The notes below the pieces were generated by a model. The model saw only the letters and a program-made list of their open reading frames with translations, had not been told where the DNA came from and made no database searches. The translations under genes were made by a program, and so were the position numbers. A DNA stretch of 64,000 nucleotides. Source: Allomyces arbusculus. Taxonomy: Eukaryota > Blastocladiomycota > Blastocladiomycetes > Blastocladiales > Blastocladiaceae. Below are positions 10,921-21,665 of this stretch, piece by piece. Location of the stretch: assembly GCA_027604705.1 (NCBI GenBank), contig JADHYV010000058.1, positions 55,618 through 119,617 on the forward strand, given 5' to 3'. Numbering within the stretch: the first letter of the stretch is position 1; each line of letters begins with the position of its first letter.

Positions 10921-12688
10921 ATGAACTCGCGCGTGCACGTTGCCGTACGCGTGCGCCCGCCCAAGCCCTCAACGAGCGCTGACCCGGACTCGCTGCCCGT
11001 CGTGCACTGCCGCGACCGGTCCCGCGTCGCCGTGACGATGCCGTCCCCCGTCATGAGCTCTCCGCCCTCCTCAGCGGGCTCGTCTCTGGCGCGTCCACGG
11101 ACGCCGCCCATCAGTGCCTGGGGGTCTGACGCGAGTCTGTCGCCGAGTCTGGGAATCGGGGCGGCTCTTGGGAGCACAAGCTCGCTTGCAGCGGGTGCTG
11201 GAGCTGGTGCGGCGGCAGCGATGCAGACACTCGAGTTTGAGTTTGATACCGTGTTTGGGCCTGCCGCAGTGCAGAGCGACGTGTACGTCAGCGCTTCGCT
11301 CTCGTGTTCTCGAATCATTAGTGGAAGGGGATTTGACAAGAGTCTGGTGATAGCTACGAGCAAACGGTCGCGCCGCTCGTCGACGCGTTCACCAACGGGT
11401 TCAACGCGACTGTCTTTGCTTACGGCCAAACGGCCAGCGGTAAGTCGTATACGATGGGGACCGCAGGACTGCCGCGCAACGAGGAGTGCCACGGTCCGTT
11501 TGGTCACCATTGAATTAAATCCAATTTGTCCACGCTCACGTCCTACCCACATCACACAGGCATCATTCCACGCGCCCTGCGCGCCATTTTCGACACTATC
11601 AGCGACGACGCCATGGCCGTGCAGGCCAAACTGTCTCTGGTCGAAATCTACAACGAGGACATTATCGACTTGCTCGCCTCGCCGCCATCCACTTCCGCCT
11701 CGCCATCGAGCAGTCCGGGTGGGCCGGCATTGCGGCCCGGGTTGACCTTGCGCGAGGATCCGTCGGGCAATGTGTTTGTCCTGGGCGCGACCGAACGCGC
11801 CGTCACGTCCGCGGCCGAGTGTCTTGCGCATGTATTCTGCTTTGGTTTTCGATCCGTCACCCAAGCGCGCGCGCTCATTGGACCTACCCCGTTCTTTACC
11901 CATCCAGTTTCCTGCACCAGGGCCTCACCAACCGCACGACCGGCGCGACTTCCATGAACCCGCACTCTTCCCGGTCGCACGCGATCCTGACCCTCGCCCT
12001 CACTCAGCACCGCGCGCCACACACGACCCTCGCCTCCAAATTCCACTTTGTCGATCTCGCCGGGTCTGAACGGCTGAAACGGTCGCGCGCGGAAGGCGGG
12101 CGTCGGCGCGAAGGCATTGCCATCAACCAAGGCCTGCTCGTCCTGGGCCAAGTCATTTCCGCCCTGGCCGCGCGGGCCGCCAATCCTACGTCCAGTCCGC
12201 AACCACACGTGCCTTACCGCGACGCGAAACTATGCCGACTGTTGCAGCCGGCGTTGGGCGGGAATTCGCGCACGGTCATGGTCGCGTGCGTGTCCGGGGA
12301 TAAGGCGGACGTGGGAGAGACGGTGAATGCATTACGGTACGCGTCGCGCGCACGCGCGATCAAGAACAAGTGCTGCGTGAATGTGCAGGCCTCGGCGACC
12401 GGGGTGGATGAGGCGCGGATCGCGCAGTTGGTGAGCGAGAATGAGCGGTTACGCGCGGTGATTGCGGCGATGCAGGCGGAACGCGCGATGGCTGTGGGGG
12501 TGGAGCCAGTGCCAGTGGTCGAGGTGGAGAATGAGCGGGAGCGCGACGCTCAGCGGCGGCACGACTTGAACGCGTTTTATGCGCAATGTACGTCCTTGAT
12601 GGGCCGGACGGCCGCGTTGCGGTCCAAGTTGTGCGCGATGAGTGGTGGGGAGGCACGGCCGGGGCTTGCACAGACGGTGTGGGCGTGA
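10921..12688 (+). CDS. Kinesin-4-like motor protein, short form
   Basis: Microtubule motor with an N-terminal motor domain. Exons are 10921-11282, 11354-11493, 11560-11831 and 11921-12688 (donors GTACGT, GTCCGT, GTATTC), giving 513 residues. Motor motifs occur in order: HVAVRVRPP at the start; a Ser/Ala-rich insertion of about 60 residues before FEFDTVFG; P-loop GQTASGKS (residues 145-152, Ser where Thr is usual); [13 protein letters not shown]; switch [11 protein letters not shown]; switch [13 protein letters not shown]; and [22 protein letters not shown] around the P-loop and [11 protein letters not shown] at the neck are typical of the kinesin-4 family, which acts on chromosomes, the midzone or cilia. 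The protein ends about 130 residues after the motor with one short heptad-like stretch, much shorter than KIF4 or KIF21. The third intron's acceptor is my least certain boundary: an alternative AG 13 bases upstream would give FLHQG before LTNRTTG but breaks the frame with this donor. Confidence 0.82.
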
Positions 12689-12890
12689 GTAGAGCGGCTT
12701 GGACGAGCGTGCACGAGCATGTACTGGGACAGGAACGGTGAATAGACGCGACTCATGCTTGGCTAGAGTTGACCATGAAGCAGAGCGAGCGTGCGCTGGG
12801 CAAATCAATATCAGATCGCAATCTATCGACTTGCTGGTTTCAAAAAGAGGGTACAAAAATCACAAGCACGCCCACACTGACACGGTCCGA

Positions 12891-13962
12891 TCACTTGTGC
12901 ACGCTCTCGCTCAAGAAATGAATAAACAACTCCTTGACCTTGCTCACGTCGTTGGTCGTGCGCTGCTGGTTCAGTTTCAAAAACTGGCGACGAATGCCCT
13001 TGAGCGTGGCCAACGCCACGGTCATGGCAGGGATTTGGATCTTGGTCGTGCAGTCCAAGAGCGTGACCATGGCACCCGGCGGGTTGTTTGATTGCGCCTG
13101 GAAAAACGCGAGCACGAGCTCATTTGTGGCCTTGTCGAGCTCGTAGACATAGTTGGTTTCGGTCAAGGGTTTCTGGAGGGTATGAAGCGACCAAGAAATC
13201 AATCGTCGGATCGACGCGAATTCGGGTGGACAAGGTCAGCAACGCACCGACATGGTCGACTGGTTGGGTGGCGGCGCCTTGCGGTGGACAATGGCGTCCT
13301 CAATGGCGGCAAACGGCAGCGACTCGTCCCAGTGCATGACAAAGAAGAGTGGGGCGTCCCAGCGGTTCTTGCCGTCGGGCTCTTCGTAGCGCGACACGAG
13401 TTCGTCGAATCTGGTGGCCAGACAGGGACACGTGAGCGCCATCGAGGAAGAAAAACTGATTCTGATGCTGGGGAAACGCACGTCTTCTCGTCATAGCCCT
13501 CGTCCCCTCGTGCCCTGTTCCACTCGCGCGCGACCGGCTCCTGGACACCACACTGGATCTAGCGTTGTTCACGTTCCGTTGGTTTATGTAATCTCGCACA
13601 GCACCAACCAGCACACCGAAAAACGAACTTACAACGCAATGCGGCGTCGTCAAATTCCGCGCAACGCAGTAGAGCTGGTAACGCAACCCTTTGATGTAAT
13701 TCATAGCATCGACAATGACTAGCACGTCGGGCGAGAGTAGTCGCTCGACGGCCGAGAGCAGGGCGGCGCGCGCCTGCTTTTCAGTGGCAGCCGTCTGGTA
13801 GTCGGATCGGCTGATGCGTAGTGCTTCGTCGTTGACAATGTGCACGGCCTTGGGCCAGCCGTCGGGACATGGAGTTGGGGTGGCTTCAAAGTGGGCGCGC
13901 AGCTGCTCGGCGCGCCTGGTCTTGCCGCTGCACGGGAAGCCTGAGAGGATAATGAGCGGCAT
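12891..13962 (-). CDS. KTI12: KTI12, Elongator-associated P-loop ATPase
   Basis: Kti12 works with the Elongator complex in modifying wobble uridines of tRNA. Exons in transcript order are 13633-13962, 13482-13552, 13248-13410 and 12891-13172 (donors GTAAGT, GTGCGT, GTGCGT), 281 residues. The Walker A loop is at the very N-terminus (MPLIILSGFPCSGKT, Lys14). VDAMNYIKGLRYQLYCVAR follows, a hallmark of the family (yeast has DSLNYIKGYRYQLYC). Splicing then gives CGVQEPVAREWN, RYEEPDGKNRWDAPLF and, in the last exon, KPLTETNYVYELDKATNEL, all at family positions. The length is close to yeast Kti12 (313). The related seryl-tRNA(Sec) kinase PSTK is an alternative, but the RYEEPD-NRWD block and the fungal context favour KTI12. 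Convergent with the kinesin gene, about 200 bases apart. Confidence 0.93.
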
Positions 13963-14483
13963 CGTTGCAGCAAGTCGTTGCGTGCGCGTGAGGTGTCGTT
14001 GCGTCTGCAGGACGTCGTCATCGTGCGTGACGACCGAGGAGGTTGGCCTGGTTCAGAGTGTCCCGCAGGTGTCTCTCGGGCGCAGCGTCCAAGTCATACA
14101 TCAAGTCATGCGCTGATCGTGCCAGATCTGTCGCCAAGCCCTGCCTATGCGCTCTGCCGTGTTGTGTTGGGACTTGCTCGCTGATCGCTGATCGCTTGTT
14201 GCGACAAAGGGTTCCACTGACGATTCTGTCACTGTCGCTCCTCCATCGCCTGCTTCCACACCCGCCGGCTATCGACGGCCAACCCTTCACGCCCACTGCA
14301 GCCCCACCAGCTGCACCAAGGACTCCAGCTCCCGAGCGGCCGCATTTGAACCTGCGCTCCCCACCCTCTCCCATTGTCAATTTTGCACGTTTCCGACCTG
14401 GATCGAGCAGCAGCAGCATCATAGGCAGCACGGTCGACTTTGTGTCCAACTACCAATCCATCCCTCCATACCAAGCATCAACC
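13963..14483. other. Divergent promoter region, KTI12 (-) / ferredoxin (+)
   Basis: About 520 bases between divergent start codons. A long open frame continues upstream from the ferredoxin ATG but has no start or domain support, so I treat it as leader sequence. No other feature seen. Confidence 0.5.
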
Positions 14484-15114
14484 ATGTCCCTGCTCCGCGC
14501 CGCCCTGCGACCGCATCTGGCGCGCGCCCTCGTGCCCGCCGCCGCGTCCCGTTCCTTCCGCACCTCCACGCTCCAGGCGCACGGCAAGGCGACTGCCGGG
14601 TCGGGCGCGTACAGCGTCACGTTTGTCACGGCCGAGGGCGACACGGTGGTTGTCAAGGCTGACGAGGACGAGTCGCTCTTGGACGTGGCGCACGCCAACG
14701 ACATTGATCTCGAAGGTGCCTGCGAAGGATCGCTGGCGTGCTCGACGTGCCATGTCATTGTGGACCCGGCATTCTACGATAAGATCCCGGAGCCAACTGA
14801 CGAGGAAAACGATATGTTGGATTTGGCGTTCGGGTTGACCGACACGTACGTCCCGTGAATTTCGCGGGTCGTTGGATCGTGGTGAAACGAGGGCTAACGA
14901 ATGGCAAATGGCATCGATATAGGTCGCGACTCGGGTGCCAGGTCGCCATGTGCAAGGACCTCGACGGGATCAAGGTCACGATCCCGAGCGCGACGCGAAA
15001 CATGGCTGTGGATGGTGCGTTTTCATTTTCTCCTTTTTAAACCAATTGCAAGCGTGATGGCATGCTGATCGCTGCGATGGCCTTGCTCTAGGCTTCAAGC
15101 CAAAGCCCCACTAA
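14484..15114 (+). CDS. YAH1: Mitochondrial [2Fe-2S] ferredoxin (adrenodoxin/Yah1 type)
   Basis: Electron carrier of the mitochondrial matrix for Fe-S cluster assembly and heme A/ubiquinone synthesis, reduced by ferredoxin reductase. Exons are 14484-14845, 14923-15014 and 15092-15114 (both introns 77 bases; donors GTACGT and GTGCGT), 158 residues. The first 30 residues are Arg/Ala/Ser-rich without acids ([17 protein letters not shown]...SRSFRTS), a matrix presequence. The cluster ligands are in the adrenodoxin pattern [10 protein letters not shown]: Cys80, Cys86 and Cys89, with the fourth, Cys126, restored by splicing (DTSRLGCQV). [14 protein letters not shown]-like spacing between the clusters (here [14 protein letters not shown]) matches the family. 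The last exon encodes only GFKPKPH. Length and organisation are normal. Confidence 0.95.
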
Positions 15115-15366
15115 AAACCGGTTTCTTGGTCCATCCATTTGTTCCCCAGCTTGACATGAATCAGTTTTGGAATCGGTTGCGTTGGCGACGTCCAAGGGAG
15201 AGTCGAGCAAAGTGGAGCGATGTGATGATGCGCGCACCGTCTTGTCTTGTTCCGCTCCATCAGCCAGTGTAAAGTTGCACCAGCGCTACCAGCGCCAGCG
15301 TTGTGCCAAATCAAAACTATATATCAATAGGTACACTAGACAACCAACGTGGCACTCCATCAACGT

Positions 15367-16816
15367 CTACTTGCGCGGCGGCTCCTGCACCTTCTCCTTT
15401 TGCAGGCGCGCCTTCTTCTCGTTTTCCTTGCTCGCCGCCTCCAACGCGGCCTTGAACCCCTCCATGAACCCCATCTCCTTGGTGCCCGCCGCCGGGACCA
15501 CCGGCTCGTGTGCGATCAACTTGGGGATTCCGACCTTGGCGCGAATCGTTTCGTTTTTCAGAATTTGCGCCTGCACGAGCGTGAACAGGTTCGAGGTGAT
15601 CCAGTAAACAAAGACGCCCTACAAGTCAAGATGCAGAGCGCGTAAGCAATGTAATAGAGGGGCAAGATCACACCACACAGAGCAAAGGCACGAACCGACG
15701 GCATCGACGCCGTAAGCGGCACCATGGCGACACCAGCAATCCGCATGTACTTGCGCATCGTGTCGGTCTGCGCATTGCGCACACCCGTCTCGGCACCCAA
15801 CTCAATCACCGTCAAGAACCCGGCCGACGCAGCAATCGGCAGTACATAATATGGGTCAGCAGCACCCAAGTCGGTGAACCACGCGAGCCCGCCGTGCGCA
15901 AAGGACGGGATATTGGCCTCGGCCAAGTTGCGGATCGCAAGGAAGAACGAGATCATGATCGGCGCTTGCATGAGCGGCACGCCGAGGGCCTTGAGCGGGT
16001 GCACATTGTGCTTGTGGAACAAGTCCTGCGCGGCCATGGCGGCCTCCTTCATCGCCGCGGCATCCCCCGCCTGCTGCGCTGTCTGGATCGAGGCCGTAAT
16101 CCGGTCCAATTCGGGGCGAATGTTGTGCATGACGACGGCGTTGCGCTGCAGCTTGACCATGAGCGGGAACAGTGCAAAACGGATGCCGACCGTCATGGCC
16201 GCGATCGCCGCCCACCACGGCAGACCGGCCGTCGCGTGCAGGACTTCGAGTCCTTGTTGGATCCACCCAACGGGGGTCCATGCGCTCGCGAGCCCCGCAG
16301 CGTGCAGGTCGCCAATGGCGTGCACGACGGTCGCGGTCGTCGCATCGCTCGTGGTGCTGATGGCGTCAACGGCGGCACGCGCCGCGTCGGCACGCGCGAG
16401 CGGGTCGTCAAAGTGGAATTCAAAGGGTGTGAGCAGCGCATCGGGTTGCTGCGGCGGCTGCGAGGGGGTGGACGAGGACGAGAGCGAGGGCGAGGAGGAA
16501 AAGGCACGGCGCGCGACCAAGTTGGCGGGGGCCAGGCCGCTATGGATTGCGAATTGGGCCAGAGCGCACTGGTAAGTCGACTTGCTCGTGCAATGGACCC
16601 ATCAACGTGCACACCGCACCGCGCTCGACCATGGCCAAGGGTCATGGCCAGGCTTGCTTGTCAACGAGTGCAGGAGACCCACCATTGGGCAGTCGACGGG
16701 CGCGATGCACGCAACAGGTGTGCTTGACGTGCAGTCGCAGCCCATACGGGCGACGGGCGAGCAGGTGCCGACGACACGGCGCGAGCGACCAGTTGGATCC
16801 TTGCTGCAGCGAACAT
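15367..16816 (-). CDS. OXA1: OXA1/YidC-type mitochondrial inner membrane insertase
   Basis: Inserts mitochondrially made and some imported proteins into the inner membrane. The secure exons are 15696-16568 and 15367-15618, joined across a 77-base intron with a GTTCGT donor (phase 0; ASMPS joined to GVFVYWITSNLF). Hydrophobic segments include WWAAIAAMTVGIRFALFPLM, PIMISFFLAIRNLA and VLPIAASAGFLTVIELGA, with the conserved KLQRNAVVMHN loop and the GVPLMQAPIMISFF segment of the family. The last exon gives a soluble basic C-terminal tail (KENEKKARLQKEKVQEPPRK) like the ribosome-binding tail of Oxa1. The 873-base exon opens at an AG acceptor (16569-16570), so an upstream exon is needed. An ATG at 16816 begins MFAAARIQLVARAVSSAPAR, a good presequence; its donor (GTATGG near phase 0, or a later GTCTCC) is undecided. 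Convergent with ferredoxin. Confidence 0.9.
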
Positions 16817-17227
16817 GATTGCAGAAAGGCACGGGCCAAATTGTTGCTGGATTGTCGGATGCCCAACGCGGTTGGGTTGATGGTGGTGGTGGTGTGAGGG
16901 AGGCTGGTCAACAAGGGGGTGATCGGGGAAGTGTCCCCCGCGGCGTGCCGTCACGGCAAGGGCCCACCGCAACTGTCTCCCCGCCCACCGTTGCTCACTG
17001 CTCGACAGCCGACGTGGACGTCGTCCATGACGGCCGCCAGTGATTCGACCTTGATCCATTCTCGCCGTCGACTCCCACATTCAGCAAGCAATTCGCTGCA
17101 ACACCACGCTACAGCAAGCGCGGCGACAGATCCAGCTACTCAACCGTGTCCATCAAACCATCGCGCGCTTGCCCTCGCCCGCCCTTCCGCTTGCTAATTG
17201 CCCATTGTACCCAACCGACCGACAACC
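16817..17227. other. Divergent promoter region, OXA1 (-) / NDC80 (+)
   Basis: About 410 bases between divergent start codons. C-rich before the NDC80 ATG. No other feature seen. Confidence 0.5.
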
Positions 17228-19249
17228 ATGGCCAGCCGGCGCGCCAGCGCCGCCAACATGAGCAAGCCGGACCCGCGCAAGATCCGGTCGGCCGAGTTCC
17301 AAGACGAGGCCATTTCGGTCCTCTCCGACTTTTTGCGCGACAAGCGGTTCCCGGACATGGTGCCGGCGTCGCGGTGGAATTCTGGGCTCACGCAAAAGGA
17401 TTTCTCGAGCATTTTCCGGTTCTTGTTTGCGCGAATCGAGCCTGACTACCAGTGGTCGTCCAAGTCGTTTGAGACCGAAGTGACCAACATCTTGAAGAAC
17501 GTGCTGCGGTACCCGTTCGCCGATACTGTCTCGAAAATGACGCTCATGGCCGTTGGGTCGGTCAAGTCGCGGCCGACGATTTTGGGGTTGCTCGTGTGGA
17601 TGGTCGAGATCATCAAGGTTTGTACGCTCATTTGCTCGCTTCGGTTCGCTTGATGGTCGTGTCGCTGACAATGCCCCCTGCATCTACAGATCTACGATAC
17701 AGTCGAGGACGACGACGACGATTATTCTCTCGGCGAGCCGTCGCAGGCCTATCGCGACATGTGCAGCACCATGAGCATGCGGCTCAATGGCATGACCGAC
17801 GAGGAGATTGACCAGAGCATTCACAACAGCTACCGTACGATCGTTGCCCTCGTCCTGTTGCCCTCCTCCTGGCGTTCACGCCTCGTTACTCGTCGCACGA
17901 CCGCACCCTCGGCATTTCCTCATGATGCACGCTCACCACCATCACACCGTACCACTTCTCCGATAGACGAGAAACAAGTCCTCATTGAGCGCGAGATTGA
18001 AGAGACCAAGTCCAAGTGCGACACTCTCAAAGCCGAGATCCAGCAGCTCTGCGCCGCGCCGTCGGCCCTGGACGAGGCCGAAAACATAAGCTATCGCCTA
18101 CAGAGCGACATCAAGGCCTTCAACGATAAGGTGGCCGAGCTCGAGAACAGTGCCGCGCGTGCCTTTGTCCAGCTGCAGGACAGGACCGAGGAGCATCAGC
18201 AGTTACTCGCCAACATTGCCCGGCAGCGCGACCGCAATACCGAGCTCCAGCAGCGCATCGAAAACCAAGAAATCAAGCGCGAGCAGGCCGAGCGCATGGC
18301 CGCCGAGCAAGATGGGCTCACGCGCATGATCGAGGAGTTGCGCGTGCGCAACGACGCTGACGCGACCTTGTTTTGGAACAAGAAGCTCGAGCTCGACACG
18401 GTGATCCAGGAGGCCAAGAAGCTGTTTCGCGAGTACGCGATGCAGGCGCAGACGCTCGGCCTAATCCCGTCGTCGGCGTCGCCCGTGGCGCAAAAGTACG
18501 GTGTCAAGTTTGAACTCGTGTTTCAGCACGACGCCAAGGACCCGCGCGCCATGTGCCCGGCCGCGGCGCGCGACCCGATTCGCGACGCGCTCGACCGGCT
18601 TATGACGGAACTCCGGGTGGAACTGTCGTCGGGCCGGAGCAAGCTCGCGGCCTTGGAAGAGGAGATTCGGGCCGGGAACGACCGCGTGCACGAATTGCAG
18701 GCGGCCAAGGACAGGCTCGAGGCTATTTTGCGCGGCCAGTACGAGTCGCGCACGCAGTTGCGCAGACAGCACGACCACGACGTTGAGCAGCTGCAAAGTG
18801 CGACCTTGGAGGCGCGCACGGCCAAAGGGCGCATCGAGAAACGCGCGCGTGGTAACCAGTGGGAATTGGAAAACGCGTCGCGCAAAGTGAATGCCGACCA
18901 TAACCGCGTGCACGCCAAGCTGCGCATGGTCGACAAGCATACGACCGAGTACCTCGGCAACGTGTTCACGTCGCTGCGCGCCGCCAAGGAACAGGTGCGC
19001 CAGGAACTCGTCTTGCTGCGTGACGAAATGCACGGGCTGATGTTGCCGCCGCCCGAGTTTGACGACTTGCCGGTCGGCGGCGACGCTGAGATGGCCGAGG
19101 CAGCCGTTGGCGGCGCGGGTGCGGGGATGTTGGACGCGGACGCGGCGATGGCGGTGCCCGGACCAGGACAGGCTCCGGCACCGGCCAGGGTGGAGACGGC
19201 AGAGGAGGCCTTGAGTCGCGAGGCCGACGCGTTCTTTGCCGCTCCGTGA
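17228..19249 (+). CDS. NDC80: NDC80/HEC1 kinetochore protein
   Basis: Outer-kinetochore subunit that binds microtubules through its calponin-homology head. Exons are 17228-17617, 17690-17834 and 17967-19249 (introns 72 and 132 bases; donors GTTTGT and GTACGA), 605 residues. The head carries the Ndc80 pattern: DPRKIRSAEFQDEAISVLSD, then LTQKDFSSIFRFLFARIEPD, then FETEVTNILKNVLRYPF and TILGLLVWMVEIIK. From about residue 180 to 550 the sequence is charged and heptad-like (IEETKSKCDTLKAEIQQL, ERMAAEQDGLTRMIEEL), the coiled-coil rod. The basic N-terminal tail is very short (about 20 residues) compared with the roughly 80-residue Aurora B-regulated tail of human HEC1. The C-terminal 60 residues are acidic and Ala/Gly-rich. 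Slightly shorter than yeast (691) and human (642) proteins. Confidence 0.93.
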
Positions 19250-19728
19250 TTGTGACTGCGCTCGCTGTTGGCTTGATTGGTTCGCGCAGCTGCTCCTTGT
19301 AAATACATTGATGATTTTTGGCAGTACTTCACCAGCTATTGTTGTAGAATCATGTTCCTTTTCCGTGCCAGAACCGCGTCCTGCACGCGAACTTGTCCAT
19401 TTTGTTCCCGCTCCTGATCGTCGTCAGCGTCACCATGAGCAGCGGTGTACGTATCAAATTTTAGATCAGGTTTACGCGCGTTCGACGGGCAAAACGGCAG
19501 GAGGAAAACCAAAGTCGCCTCCTCCGAACTTTGCCGAGTTTGAGCTTTTGGGCCCGCGTGTCGTTTTTTGCTGGGCGCGTTTCGGTTCGCTTTGTGCCTT
19601 GCAGCAAACAGGATTGGCCGAGGTGTTCGCCGTTGCAACATGCCCGCCCGCTCATCCTCTCTCTCTCCTCGACGACAGCTTGGAATCCAGCCTTTCAACA
19701 GGAATCAGCACCACCGCCGCCCAGCACC
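19250..19728. other. Intergenic region, NDC80 to GCSH (tandem, +)
   Basis: About 480 bases. Holds the NDC80 3' end and the GCSH promoter, with a CT-rich stretch (tcctctctctctcctcg) about 60 bases before the GCSH ATG. No other feature. Confidence 0.5.
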
Positions 19729-20563
19729 ATGTCCATCCGCACGCTTGCTGCCCGCACGATTGTCGCGGCCCGTGTCGCCACGGCGTCGCCGCTGCGCCTG
19801 GCCGTGCGCGGCTACGCGACCGGTGAGCCTTCTTACCCAGCACCACGACCTCTTCAACGCAAATGCCCCAGCACGCCGTGAGCTCATTCTCGACTCGCAC
19901 GCGTTCTTTCTACGTAGCCGGCCGCCGCTACACCAAGGACCACGAGTGGGTCGTCGTTTCTGAGGACGGCAAGATTGGCACCATGGGCATCACCGACTAC
20001 GCCGCCAAGGCGCTCGGCGACGTGGTCTTTGTGGAGCTGCCGGAGGTGGGCAAGACCGTGGCGATCAAGGGTGCGTGATCTTGCGCGTGCATGGCGCCCC
20101 ACGCGGGCCCAACTCCGACCCGACGCGGCTGGGTTGAAACGAAACGACACGAAACTGGAGCGCCGAACCTGACTCTGACAACTGTTCCTGCCCTGCTCGC
20201 TGCTCACACACAGACACGATCGGTGCCGTCGAATCGGTCAAGGCCGCGTCCGACATTTACGCGCCGATTTCGGGCGAGATTGTCGAGGCCAACGAGGCGC
20301 TCGAGGCCGAGTCGGGCCTCATCAACGAGTCGCCGTTTGACGAGGGTGCGTTTGGTTTTGATCCTTCTCGGTTGATTGGGTGGCCGTGTCGTTGCGACGA
20401 CGACGCCGACCGCAGTGGACCATGTCCTGGGTGCGCTGCTGACGTGTCGATTTGCGTCGTGGTCCATGTTCCAGGCTGGCTCTGCAAGATCAAGATCTCG
20501 AACGAGGCCGAGCTCGAGGCACTGCTCGACGAGGCCGCCTACCTTAAGCTCACGTCCGAGTAA
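19729..20563 (+). CDS. GCV3: Glycine cleavage system H protein (lipoyl carrier), mitochondrial
   Basis: Carries the aminomethyl group on its lipoyl arm between the P, T and L proteins in mitochondrial glycine catabolism. Four exons: 19729-19822, 19918-20070, 20214-20345 and 20475-20563 (introns 95, 143 and 129 bases; donors GTGAGC, GTGCGT, GTGCGT; all phase 1), 155 residues. The N-terminus ([20 protein letters not shown]...VRGYAT) is a matrix presequence. The mature part follows the H-protein pattern: [34 protein letters not shown], and the lipoylation site [19 protein letters not shown] with Lys92, then [17 protein letters not shown]. Length is normal. Exon 2 starts after a TAG at 19915-19917, which fits reading [11 protein letters not shown] directly after the presequence. 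Confidence 0.95.
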
Positions 20564-21665
20564 GTTGTGTTGGTGAGTTGTCCCACCCGCCGCGCCGCGG
20601 CGAGCTGTTCGATAGTTTTTATATACATGAACGCGGTTTTTGGTCGCTGTCGGTGAGCTGTAATTCGTGGTCTTCGTCTCTGCCCGTCATTGCCCATGCT
20701 CGCTCACCCATCCTTGCCGAGGCTTCGACGATGTCAACGCATGGCCACACGAGTAGAAGGGACGAGGTGTCAGCAAACCGTCATCGTGCGGTTCTCCAGC
20801 GTGATGGCCCCTCGCTCCTCACGGCTGCATCAGCATGACGATCAATTTCAACGAACGGACAGCGTTCAGAGTGCAAGGCCTCTCTGCCATAAAGCCAGCA
20901 AATGCAAAAGCGAACTGCAGATGTGCCTCCGTATGTATGCTGGAAGAACATGGTGGCAATGTCCACAACCAACGACCGTATGTTAGAGACGATATACAAA
21001 ATCGTCTTGGCAACACGTTTTGACAGCTGCCGGCCACAGCATATGGGCGCGGAACTGCTTCGATCGTGCCTGAGTGTTGTAGAGAAACATGAAATGGTGT
21101 TGGAAGTGGCCACTTTGAAGGGTTGTTGATTTGCATCACGTGCGCTGTTGCAGTGAAGAAAGAGTGTTGCAGGACATTTCTGGTGTGCAAACGTGCGCCA
21201 ATGCTCCTTTTTCTTGGTTTGAGACGTTTAGACCCGGTCACGACGTCGACGGACAGTGATGTTCTGCAAGCCGTATCGTTGATGTGCGCCTGCGTGGGAA
21301 GATGGCGAAGGCTTCGTGCCGGCGAGGGAATGGTGAAGTATCAACAGGCTGCAGGGGAGGACGAACCACAACTATGCGCTCGGTTGCTCAAGGAACGCGA
21401 TCGGCGTGTGTTGATGCTGGGCCGTGGTGGTATCGCAGGGAAACGGAAGGCCCGACGAAGCCCGAATTTGTTCTATCGTTTATGAAAGATGATTTGGAAT
21501 CATTTCCTGAATTTGAGCTTGTCTCACCAAGCGCGCATTTGTCTGTCGGTCCAAATGAACGGCGGCTTGGATTGAAAAAGAACAGGGTGACTGGTGCCTT
21601 TGAAAGAATATACCCAACGCGGGGATGTATTTCTTGAACCCGTTGCCGGGAAACACGCGACGAGC
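20564..21665. other. Convergent intergenic region, GCSH (+) / P1 (-)
   Basis: About 1.1 kb, noticeably richer in A and T than the flanking genes. Open frames up to about 140 codons occur but use codons unlike the neighbours, lack domain signals and overlap on opposite strands. I see no RNA gene or repeat. Confidence 0.5.

Noticed and set aside
12891-13962. PSTK (seryl-tRNA(Sec) kinase) in place of KTI12
   Set aside because: The families are related, but the NYIKGLRYQLYC and RYEEPDGKNRWD blocks and the short C-terminal domain match KTI12, and there is no other sign of selenocysteine use here.
15894-16727. Open frame of 277 codons on the + strand
   Set aside because: Antisense to OXA1, whose membrane segments and splice join are convincing.
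20819-21241. 140-codon reverse frame between GCSH and P1
   Set aside because: Codon use unlike the neighbouring genes, no domain, overlapped by frames on the other strand.
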